DNA of 64,000 bases from the NCBI GenBank assembly GCA_027858965.1, contig JAQIBS010000193.1, forward strand, positions 1-64,000. Reading direction: 5' to 3'. Of the stretch, positions 8,567-15,118 are shown in pieces (position 1 is the first letter of the stretch; each line of letters begins with the position of its first letter). The stretch comes from Kiritimatiellia bacterium. Lineage in GTDB: Bacteria > Verrucomicrobiota > Kiritimatiellia > RFP12 > UBA1067. The notes beneath the pieces are model-generated. The model had not been told where the DNA came from, ran no database searches, and was given only the letters and a program-made list of their open reading frames with translations. A program made the position numbers and the translations under genes.

Positions 8567-8595
8567 ATCTTATCTTATTTTGGCTGTTGTTGCAA
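8567..8595 (-). promoter_or_regulatory. Candidate sigma70 promoter of proB copy 2
   Basis: On the minus strand TTGCAA (8595-8590) and TAAGAT (8572-8567) are separated by 17 bp. The spacer is nearly the same as in the promoter of the neighbouring copy, which supports duplication of gene plus promoter. Confidence 0.5.
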
Positions 8596-8633
8596 GTGGC
8601 TGATATTGGGATAACACTTGTGGAGTGTCTGCG

Positions 8634-10130
8634 TTAGATCTGAAAGATGAGGGATTTCATCTCTTCCTGTTGTATTCCTGATCTTTTCATTAAATTGATA
8701 TGTGGCCAGAATTCACCTGCTTCGCCCAGTTCATGGGTGTCGGATCCCAGTGCCAGCTTGACCCTGTTTTCGACACATATTTTAACAAAATCTACCTCAG
8801 GGAAGTGGGTGTGGTAGTTAATCTCTGCGGCTACATGATAGTGAGCCAGCATCTCGGCAACCGGTTGAAAGAGATGTTTTGGAGTTTCCAGTTGGTTTCG
8901 TCCGAAAAACCGGAAGGGGTGCGCCAGCACATGTACGCCGTTGATTAAGAGGTGTTCTACATCTCGCAGAAAGAGCTTTTCGGCATCAGACTGGTTGATT
9001 TTTTCTCTTTTGAATCCCTCTATGAAATGCACTGCACCAACAATGACATCCCACCCGAATTCCATATCTTCGGGCGATATCAGCAGCTGTCCATTGTTAT
9101 AGAGATCGACCTCTAATCCGGCTTTAACGTAATCAGAGCGAAATCCTGATACAAAGTCATGGTAGTTCTTCATGCGGCTGCATTCGGGTGTTCTCCAGGC
9201 TTGCTCGACCATCTCCGGATGGCTCTGCCAGATAAATGACATGGCGGTTTTCTTTGGAAAATAGAGCTGGAATGAATGTTCGGTTATACAGAGTTTTGAA
9301 ACGCCCAGGGCCTGCGAGAGTGCAATGCACTGTGCTGTATCTGTGGTTGACCCGCAGTAGGCATGTTCGGTATGGCAGTGTACATCTGTAATAAAACTCT
9401 CCTCCATTTTAAGAGAGAGGTTTTTAATAGTAATATTATTGCCATCAAGTTCAATTAAGGAGAGAGGGAAGGGGGCTTTTGAGAGTGCCGGGATTGTATG
9501 ATAGATAACCCCTCTATGTTTTTTCGGAGCTATTCCTTCATGGAAGTGTCCGCTTAATGAGAGGATTATATTACTGTCGGCATAGCTGTCAATAACCTGA
9601 TTGGCATTGCTGAGATTATACGGGTACTCAGAGTCAATAGAGGGGTATATCGGTGCATGTTGCAACGCAATCAATAGGAGCTCCGGGTTATCCTTTAGTA
9701 TTTGCGCTGTTTCGTCGATGCTGTTTTTCGTACGTTGGCATGTGTCATATTCGGGATATTCTTCAAAGATGTCGTTATAGACAATAAAACCGTACTCTCC
9801 GTATTTATGTAAACCGGGTCTGGTTCCCATGATTTGGTTGAATGTATCGACATCTGTATCGTGATTGCCGGGTAGGGTCAGGTATGGAATGGCTGTGCGT
9901 GTCAAAACGCCCTTGAGGGTGATTAGGTCCAGTTTGGCATTTGGTGATTTGTCGCCTTGCAGCAGATCTCCGGTGATAATAATCAGATCCGGTTTTTTGT
10001 TCATGTATAAAAGACGGTCCACAGTCTTTTTGAGCAGGGTTGCTGATAGGGCGCCATACGGGTTGTGTTTTTGCATCTGATTACGTGACAGGTTACTGTA
10101 ATGTAAATCTGATATGGCTAAAATTATCAT
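8634..10130 (-). CDS. Metallophosphoesterase-PHP domain fusion protein
   Basis: This 498-residue protein joins two metal-dependent phosphoesterase folds. Residues ~1-245 form a calcineurin-like metallophosphoesterase with ISDLHYS, TGDLLQGD, PGNHDTD and SGHFH. Residues ~248-498 form a PHP domain with VHCHTEHAYCG, CITEHS, LAHPFR and LGSDTHE. Both metal centres look complete. No signal peptide or membrane segment is visible, so it is probably cytoplasmic. PHP domains often act as histidinol-phosphate-type phosphatases, and calcineurin-like domains hydrolyse phosphomono- or diesters; the two may act in succession on one substrate. It is divergent from the GH2 gene at 10387. The substrate is unknown. 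Confidence 0.85.
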   Translation of the reverse strand: MIILAISDLHYSNLSRNQMQKHNPYGALSATLLKKTVDRLLYMNKKPDLIIITGDLLQGDKSPNAKLDLITLKGVLTRTAIPYLTLPGNHDTDVDTFNQIMGTRPGLHKYGEYGFIVYNDIFEEYPEYDTCQRTKNSIDETAQILKDNPELLLIALQHAPIYPSIDSEYPYNLSNANQVIDSYADSNIILSLSGHFHEGIAPKKHRGVIYHTIPALSKAPFPLSLIELDGNNITIKNLSLKMEESFITDVHCHTEHAYCGSTTDTAQCIALSQALGVSKLCITEHSFQLYFPKKTAMSFIWQSHPEMVEQAWRTPECSRMKNYHDFVSGFRSDYVKAGLEVDLYNNGQLLISPEDMEFGWDVIVGAVHFIEGFKREKINQSDAEKLFLRDVEHLLINGVHVLAHPFRFFGRNQLETPKHLFQPVAEMLAHYHVAAEINYHTHFPEVDFVKICVENRVKLALGSDTHELGEAGEFWPHINLMKRSGIQQEEMKSLIFQI

Positions 10131-10287
10131 TTATTTCCTGAATTACGGTTGTGTTTATTCTGCATGGCGCATGGGGTCACAGTTTTTTAACAACCAACGA
10201 ATACTCTATGTGCATATAAACAATGAATCTACTATAAGGATTTTGTCGTGTTTAATCCAGTGTGTTTTTTTATAGGCAATAATGTAG

Positions 10288-10307
10288 GGGCGACATCCAT
10301 GTCGCCC
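10288..10307. repeat. REP palindrome of the GGGCGACAT family
   Basis: GGGCGACATCCATGTCGCCC, preceded by GTAG, lies in the divergent gap before the GH2 gene. Two related palindromes lie at 42455-42474 and 42489-42508. The central base pair differs here (CC instead of GC), leaving two arms of nine. Confidence 0.8.
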
Positions 10308-10328
10308 GCGTGAAGGCGGTTAATTTAG

Positions 10329-10357
10329 TTGGAATGGGGTGGGGGATACGATATGCT
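10329..10357 (+). promoter_or_regulatory. Candidate promoter of the GH2 gene
   Basis: TTGGAA (10329-10334) and TATGCT (10352-10357) are 17 bp apart and about 30 bp upstream of the start codon, which has an AAAGGAG ribosome-binding site. Confidence 0.45.
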
Positions 10358-10386
10358 TTAATACATTAGTAAAAAGGAGTGTTTGA

Positions 10387-12837
10387 ATGAAATACGTAAT
10401 TTCTATGATTTTGACTGGGTTGTTCTCAGTTACGGTTTTTGGAGCTGGCGGGGATTTTAATTTTAACTGGCGTTTTGCAAAAGGTGATCAGAAGGATGCT
10501 GTCAAAGCTGATTTTGATGATAGCACATGGGAAGGGGTTGACCTGCCTCATGACTGGGCGATCAGCGGTCCTTTTGGTGCTCCTGAGGCTGATGGCGGTA
10601 CAGGTAAGCTGCCCTGGAAGGATGAGGGTTGGTATCGTAAGACTTTTAATCTCTCTTCTGCCGATAAAGGTAAACGGCTGGAATTTGTTTTTGATGGAGT
10701 GATGGCTAATCCAACGGTGTATCTTAATGGTAGCGAGGTCGGCAGCTGGATCTATGGCTATAATTCATTCTGGATTGATGCTACGGATTGCGCCCGGTTT
10801 GGTGGAAAGAATGTGCTGGTTGTGCATGCCGATACCCGTAAGCATACCTCGCGCTGGTATCCCGGTGGTGGTATTTACCGGAAGATTACAATGCGCCTGG
10901 TTGATCCGCTGCATATTCCTGTCTGGGGCCTCAGTGTGACAACCCCGCTGGTCAGCTCCAAATTCGCCAGGGTTAATACTAAGGTTGATGTGACGAATAC
11001 ATCGGATATGGCAAAGAATATTTTTGTTGAGGTGGTTATTAAGGATCCCGAAGGTGCGTTGGTTGAAAAGAAGAGTAAAGCGATTTCGGTGGGGGGTGGT
11101 GCGCTGAGGGTGGCCTCTCTTAATTTTAAGATAAATAAGCCGCAACGCTGGGATGTTGATACGCCGCGTCTCTATACGGTCGAGAGTCGCTTGCTGGATG
11201 GCAAGGTGCAACGTGATATGGCACAGACATCATTCGGCTTGCGTACTTTTAAATGGACGGCTGATGATGGTTTTCATCTGAATGGTCGGCGTGTACAGCT
11301 CAATGGCGTTAATATGCATCATGATCAGGGCCCGCTGGGTGCCGCATTCTTTCCGCGCGCCATGGAACGGCAGCTTCAGATTATGCAGGATATGGGGGTG
11401 AATGCTCTGCGTACCAGCCATAACGCCGCCGCCCCTGAGGTGCTGGAGCTTTGTGATCGCATGGGTATTATTGTCTTTAATGAGCTGTTTGATAAATATG
11501 GTCCTACGGCCGGGGTGCAGTGTTCTACCGCAGATTTTGTTAATCAATATGCGGAAAGGGAAATTAAGAATTTTGTTCTGCGCGACAGAAATCATCCATC
11601 GGTCTGTCTCTGGTCGATCGGCAATGAGATAAGTGAGATTCTAAATGACAGCGATGGGAAGTCGGCAGAACATGTAGCCAAGATGGTTAAATATTTCAAG
11701 AAATACGATCCCACCCGTCCCACTACGATGGGAAATCATATTCCCGGCGGTGCAAAGAAAGAGAAGCATATTTTTGACAAGCTTGATACAAGCGGTTGGA
11801 ATTACGGACAGAAATATCTGGTGGCTAAAGAGAATTATCCTGACAAACCGCTGATTTATAGTGAGAGTGGATCGGTTTTCGGTACACGTGGGGCCTATAA
11901 GCTGACGATGCCGGAAAACAAAACCGACTGGGGCAAGGATGGCTATCTCAGTGCCTATTGCCTGACATCCGCCCGCTGGTCTGATATTCCTGAACATGAG
12001 TTTGAGCGCATGATACAGCATAGTTATGTAGCCGGGGAGTTTGTCTGGACCGGCTTTGACTATCTGGGTGAACCAACTCCGTTCAGTCGCAAGTATGCGG
12101 ATTCAAAGGGACGTCTGGCTCGTAGTAGCTATTTTGGTATTGTCGATTTGGCAGGGTTGCCTAAAGACAGCTACTATCTGTATCGCAGTCACTGGAATAA
12201 AAAGAAGCATACCGTTTTTCTTACACCGCATTGGAATTGGCAGGAGGGGGATAATGTGCCGGTATTCCTCTATACCGATGGCGATGAAGCTGAGCTTTTT
12301 CTGAATGGTAAAAGTCTGGGGCGTCGTAAAAAGGTGGATCGTGCAACGCTTGAGTCAAAGAATCTATACTTTAATGTGGTTGATGTTTATCGTCTGCGCT
12401 GGATGGATGTGCCTTATGTGCCGGGAGAGATCAAGGCGGTTGCCTACAAAAAGGGAGTGAAAATCGGGGTGAGTATTGTGCAGACGGCTGAGAAGGCGGC
12501 GGAGCTGCGTGTTACACCGGATCGGTTTAAGATGGATGCCGATGGAATGGACCTCTGTTATGTCACGGTTGAGATGCTGGATGAAAAGGGGCGGGTGTGT
12601 CCGTTGGCAATGGATACGCTGACTTTCAAGGTGTCTGGTGCAGCCAGGCTGGCTGGTGTGGCCAATGGGGATCAGATGGGATTTGATTCGTTTACGGATG
12701 ATACGCATTCGCTTTTTTATGGTAAGGCGGTTGCCGTGTTGCGCAGTGTGCCGGGGAAGAGTGGTAGTGCAACGGTTGAGGTTGTGGCGGAGAAAGGGAT
12801 GAAGGCGAAGTGCGCTGTGAAGTTTGGGGAGTTTTAG
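10387..12837 (+). CDS. Secreted GH2 family glycoside hydrolase (beta-galactosidase-like)
   Basis: This 816-residue protein starts with a signal peptide (MKYVISMILTGLFSVTVFGA) and then follows the GH2 order: a jelly-roll sugar-binding domain (~25-175), an Ig-like domain (~180-290), a TIM barrel (~290-590) and C-terminal Ig-like domains, the last resembling an invasin/BIG-type domain (~705-810). The acid/base glutamate is E414 in SIGNEISE and the nucleophile is E493 in IYSESGSVF. The domain order fits beta-galactosidases used in extracellular or periplasmic polysaccharide breakdown, but beta-glucuronidase or beta-mannosidase activity cannot be excluded. The start has a good AAAGGAG site nine bases upstream. 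Confidence 0.9.
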   Translation: MKYVISMILTGLFSVTVFGAGGDFNFNWRFAKGDQKDAVKADFDDSTWEGVDLPHDWAISGPFGAPEADGGTGKLPWKDEGWYRKTFNLSSADKGKRLEFVFDGVMANPTVYLNGSEVGSWIYGYNSFWIDATDCARFGGKNVLVVHADTRKHTSRWYPGGGIYRKITMRLVDPLHIPVWGLSVTTPLVSSKFARVNTKVDVTNTSDMAKNIFVEVVIKDPEGALVEKKSKAISVGGGALRVASLNFKINKPQRWDVDTPRLYTVESRLLDGKVQRDMAQTSFGLRTFKWTADDGFHLNGRRVQLNGVNMHHDQGPLGAAFFPRAMERQLQIMQDMGVNALRTSHNAAAPEVLELCDRMGIIVFNELFDKYGPTAGVQCSTADFVNQYAEREIKNFVLRDRNHPSVCLWSIGNEISEILNDSDGKSAEHVAKMVKYFKKYDPTRPTTMGNHIPGGAKKEKHIFDKLDTSGWNYGQKYLVAKENYPDKPLIYSESGSVFGTRGAYKLTMPENKTDWGKDGYLSAYCLTSARWSDIPEHEFERMIQHSYVAGEFVWTGFDYLGEPTPFSRKYADSKGRLARSSYFGIVDLAGLPKDSYYLYRSHWNKKKHTVFLTPHWNWQEGDNVPVFLYTDGDEAELFLNGKSLGRRKKVDRATLESKNLYFNVVDVYRLRWMDVPYVPGEIKAVAYKKGVKIGVSIVQTAEKAAELRVTPDRFKMDADGMDLCYVTVEMLDEKGRVCPLAMDTLTFKVSGAARLAGVANGDQMGFDSFTDDTHSLFYGKAVAVLRSVPGKSGSATVEVVAEKGMKAKCAVKFGEF

Positions 12838-12932
12838 GGGTTAGGGAGCTGGAGGGATTTTCTCCTTCGCGCTTCGCTGTTTTTTTGGGGTGAAAATTTG
12901 GGAGGTGAAAGATGGGTGCGTTTCGTGGAGTA

Positions 12933-12967
12933 TCAACTGACGACTGATGACTGACGACTGTCAACTG
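12933..12967. repeat. Heptamer tandem array (five units)
   Basis: Five in-phase 7-bp units alternate among TCAACTG, ACGACTG and ATGACTG. The last three bases of the unit stay constant while the first four vary. The reverse complement resembles the CAGTTGA/CAGTCGA units at 4285. Confidence 0.85.
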
Positions 12968-13062
12968 TAAAATGGGTGCGCTTCCTAGAGGAAGCTGCAC
13001 GGTTCGGTTCATTCGATTATATTGACTCACTCGAAAAACACATGTTGTTTGTCAGGTTAAGC

Positions 13063-13081
13063 GGACGGCGGGCCGCCGTCC
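13063..13081. repeat. GC-rich palindrome, REP-like
   Basis: GGACGGCGGGCCGCCGTCC is a near-perfect 19-bp palindrome followed by CTCCAT. A related, interrupted palindrome occurs at 14972-15018. No T tract follows, so it is not a standard terminator. Confidence 0.8.
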
Positions 13082-13102
13082 CTCCATCAGTTACTGTTCA
13101 AG

Positions 13103-13162
13103 GACTTCAACGCCTTTAACGATTTGAACGCTTTTAACTCTCGCACTCTCGCACTTTAGAAC
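13103..13162. repeat. Nonamer array, TTCAAC orientation
   Basis: Four 9-bp units of the form GNNTTNAAC (13103-13138) are followed by two copies of TCTCGCAC and a degenerate tail. This is the reverse-complement orientation of the GTTGAANNN array at 14892. Confidence 0.75.
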
Positions 13163-13219
13163 TTTTCGTCTTCAACCTCTACCCGACTCGCCTGATTGTT
13201 TTTTTGTGCTAGTGCTGAT

Positions 13220-13249
13220 TTGTAGTTGAGGCGTGGGGCTCTTTATGAT
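13220..13249 (+). promoter_or_regulatory. Candidate promoter of the tRNA
   Basis: TTGTAG (13220-13225) and TATGAT (13244-13249) are 18 bp apart, placing a start point roughly 20 bases before the mature tRNA. Confidence 0.4.
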
Positions 13250-13276
13250 AAATTACCCGTGCTTTTTTTGAAGTAC

Positions 13277-13353
13277 GGGCCCATAGCTCAGTTGGTCAGA
13301 GCTGAGGACTCATAATCCTTAGGTCGCTGGTTCGAGTCCAGCTGGGCCCACCA
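13277..13353 (+). tRNA. tRNA with CAT anticodon (Met or Ile2)
   Basis: A complete cloverleaf: acceptor GGGCCCA pairs with TGGGCCC, the D arm is GCTC/GAGC, the anticodon loop is CTCATAA (anticodon CAT), the T arm is GCTGG/CCAGC, and the CCA end is encoded. The G1-C72 pair and the lack of three G-C pairs in the anticodon stem argue against initiator tRNA. The GGTCGCTGGTTCGAG portion resembles tRNA-Ile2(CAU), which needs lysidine modification by TilS. Elongator tRNA-Met is the alternative. Confidence 0.95.
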
Positions 13354-13400
13354 TTTTGTGTTTATTCACGAAATATATGCTTAATCTTATGATTTAGCAG

Positions 13401-13428
13401 TTGAAAATGCAGCCGTTTATGGTATATT
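13401..13428 (+). promoter_or_regulatory. Candidate promoter of the small basic protein gene
   Basis: TTGAAA (13401-13406) and TATATT (13423-13428) are 16 bp apart, about 50 bases before the start codon. Confidence 0.45.
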
Positions 13429-13481
13429 TGTACCTCTTTGTGCGGTGATGAAGAGCAAGGTTGAAGAGGAGAATTTAAATA

Positions 13482-13637
13482 ATGAGTCAGCATAGCAGTT
13501 TAAAAGGTTCAGGTAAGATTGTCGCGAAACGTAATGTCTTAAAACGTTACGAGCGTATAAATGTGCTTAAAGAGCGCGGCATGTGGAAAGATGGAGACCG
13601 CGGTCTTGGTCTTATCAAAACAAAGCCTGAAGAGTGA
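13482..13637 (+). CDS. Small basic protein, PVC-superphylum signature type
   Basis: This 51-residue, strongly basic protein begins MSQHSSLKGSGKIVAKRNVL and contains KRYERINVLKERGMWKDGD and a KTKPEE tail. The pattern S-L-K-G-x-G, K-R-N-V-L-K-R-x-E-R-I, L-K and G-x-W-x-x-G-D matches what I recall of the small basic protein found across Chlamydiae, Verrucomicrobia, Lentisphaerae and some Planctomycetes, thought to bind nucleic acid or associate with ribosomes. The start has AGGAGA ten bases upstream, a candidate promoter lies ahead and a clear terminator follows, so it is a single-gene transcript. Its exact function is unknown. Confidence 0.85.
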   Translation: MSQHSSLKGSGKIVAKRNVLKRYERINVLKERGMWKDGDRGLGLIKTKPEE

Positions 13638-13661
13638 TCTAATCCATTAAGTGATTTGAAT

Positions 13662-13694
13662 AAATGCCATCCGTTTTGCGGGTGGCATTTTTTT
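13662..13694 (+). terminator. Rho-independent terminator after the small basic protein gene
   Basis: The stem TGCCATCCG / CGGGTGGCA with a TTTTG loop is followed by a run of seven T. It ends the small basic protein transcript 25 bp after the stop. Confidence 0.9.
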
Positions 13695-13948
13695 GTATTA
13701 AATTTCTGTTGTTTATCTCTCGCAGAGGCGCTGAGGACGCAGAGGAAAAATTGTGGAACGTGGATGATTAATGCTGTTAAATAGGTCATTCTACAAGGTT
13801 GTTATGGTCGGCATTTTCATATATCATATTTATAAAATAACTTGGGATAGATATGTTTCAAGCGAAACGCTGTTGTAGTAACCCTGAAGATTGATTATAT
13901 AAATATAATGTTAGTCATTCAGCGGGATAATTAAAAGTGAGGTGTTTC
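13695..13948. other. Gap with a CGCAGAGGCG repeat
   Basis: A CGCAGAGGCGCTGAGGACGC-type repeat lies at 13721-13745; related copies occur at 26613-26630 and, more diverged, at 33676-33700. An AT-rich segment at 13891-13909 includes TATAAT and may hold the promoter of the following gene, but no convincing -35 box is seen. Confidence 0.55.
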
Positions 13949-14836
13949 ATGATAAATATAAGCAGACGAAATTTTGTATCCGTAACAACCGGTGCTGTGG
14001 TGACCGCTGGCAGCGTTTCAGCTCAGGAGTCAGTTGAGTCAAAGAAGCTCAGCGCTTATGATCAGGTTGAGATAGGCAATACCGGTATTAAAACGTCCCG
14101 GCTCTGTTTTGGAACAGGTGTTAAGGCCTGGCAACGCAAGTCTAAGCAGACGAAGTTAGGTAGGGATAATTTTGTTAAATTGCTGCGTGATGCCTATGAG
14201 ATGGGAGTCCGCTGTTTTGATGCAGCCGATCTTTACGGATCGCATGATATCATTGCTGACGCCCTTGCTCCCTTTAAGCGTGATACATATACCCTGTTTA
14301 CAAAAATATGGTGGCGTGAAAATGGCATTCCCGAGAAAGAGCGTTACAGTGCTAAGGTGCTTGTGCCGCGTTTTATGAAGGAGTTTAAAACCGATTATCT
14401 GGATATGGTTCAGGTGCACTGCGTCAATAAGGATAGCTGGCTGAGTGAACAGAGCTCATATACGAATGACCTTGAGGAGCTCAAGAAGAAGGGCGATATC
14501 AGGGCGCACGGATGTTCAGCTCATGGCTTTCCTGGTTTAAAGGCTTGCGTTGATTCTGACTGGATTGACGCTGTGCATATTCGCATAAATCCCTTCGGTG
14601 CTAAAATGAATGGCAAGGTGGATGATAATCTCGCAGTTGCAAAACAGCTTAAATCCCAGGGAAAGGGGCTGGTTGGAATGAAGATTTTAGGTGAAGGCAG
14701 CTTTGCCGGTGATAAAAACAAGGTTGATCAGTCGATTAGGTTTGCGTTGAAAGAGGCGCAGGTTGATGTGTTGAATATTGGATTTCTGGACGTTGGGCAG
14801 ATTAAAGAGATCGCCGAACGGATTGCGAAGGTGTAG
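13949..14836 (+). CDS. Aldo/keto reductase with a Tat signal
   Basis: This 295-residue protein has an N-terminal twin-arginine motif (SRRNFVS) and a hydrophobic stretch ending in VSA, so it is probably folded with cofactor before export. The aldo/keto reductase tetrad is present: D and Y in FDAADLYGSH, K in LFTKIWW and H in VQVHCVN. The ATG at 13949 is preferred to the upstream GTG at 13937 because GTGAGG then acts as its ribosome-binding site and the Tat motif sits near the start. Such exported reductases are common in PVC bacteria, often near glycoside hydrolases. An NADPH-dependent sugar or aldehyde reaction is likely; the substrate is unknown. Confidence 0.85.
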   Translation: MINISRRNFVSVTTGAVVTAGSVSAQESVESKKLSAYDQVEIGNTGIKTSRLCFGTGVKAWQRKSKQTKLGRDNFVKLLRDAYEMGVRCFDAADLYGSHDIIADALAPFKRDTYTLFTKIWWRENGIPEKERYSAKVLVPRFMKEFKTDYLDMVQVHCVNKDSWLSEQSSYTNDLEELKKKGDIRAHGCSAHGFPGLKACVDSDWIDAVHIRINPFGAKMNGKVDDNLAVAKQLKSQGKGLVGMKILGEGSFAGDKNKVDQSIRFALKEAQVDVLNIGFLDVGQIKEIAERIAKV

Positions 14837-14891
14837 GGGAGATGGGAAGTTCTAAAGTGCTGGAGTGCGTGAGTTCTAAAGTGGGTGCTAC

Positions 14892-14963
14892 GTTGAAGAC
14901 GTTGAAAGTGTTGAAGGCGTTGAATTCGTTGAAGGTGTTAAAATAGTTAAATTCGTTGAAAGT
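14892..14963. repeat. Nonamer array, GTTGAANNN (eight units)
   Basis: Eight consecutive 9-bp units begin GTTGAA or GTTAAA, with the last three bases free (GAC, AGT, GGC, TTC, GGT, ATA, TTC, AGT). The phase is unbroken across 72 bp between the aldo/keto reductase and the giant amylase gene. Confidence 0.9.
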
Positions 14964-14971
14964 CAATTCAT

Positions 14972-15018
14972 GGAGGGATGGCGGCCCGCCTGTTCTGAGC
15001 TTGTCGAAGAACCGTCCA
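14972..15018. repeat. REP palindrome interrupted by a second REP
   Basis: The sequence starts as GGAGGGATGGCGGCCCGCC and resumes as GTCCATG, which together would rebuild a palindrome like that at 13063. Between them (about 14991-15013) lies TGTTCTGAGCTTGTCGAAGA and a short tail. The reverse complement of this insert contains TTCGACAAGCTCAGAAC, a short repeat seen in many unrelated bacterial genomes. Confidence 0.6.
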
Positions 15019-15118
15019 TGATCGGTCGCTACAAGCCTGCGGCGCTGTATGAGTCGGTTTGTCGTGAGTCGTGCGTCAATATTTACGGAGGTCAGCGACC
15101 GCAGCTACAGAGGAAAGT

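Larger units (their letters stand above)
12838..13276. other. Repeat-rich gap between GH2 and tRNA
   Basis: No convincing gene is visible in these 439 bases. The gap opens with a post-stop GGGGTTAGGGAGCTGGA unit (12839-12855). Near-copies of ATGGGTGCG-YTTC (12912-12930 and 12972-12990) flank a heptamer array. A strong palindrome sits at 13063-13081, followed by nonamer units. A candidate tRNA promoter closes the gap. Confidence 0.7.

Noticed and set aside
13063-13081. Rho-independent terminator of the GH2 gene
   Set aside because: The stem is strong but has no T tract on either side and lies over 220 bp from the stop codon.
14892-14963. CRISPR array
   Set aside because: The repeats are directly adjacent 7-9-bp units without spacers, and no cas genes are present.
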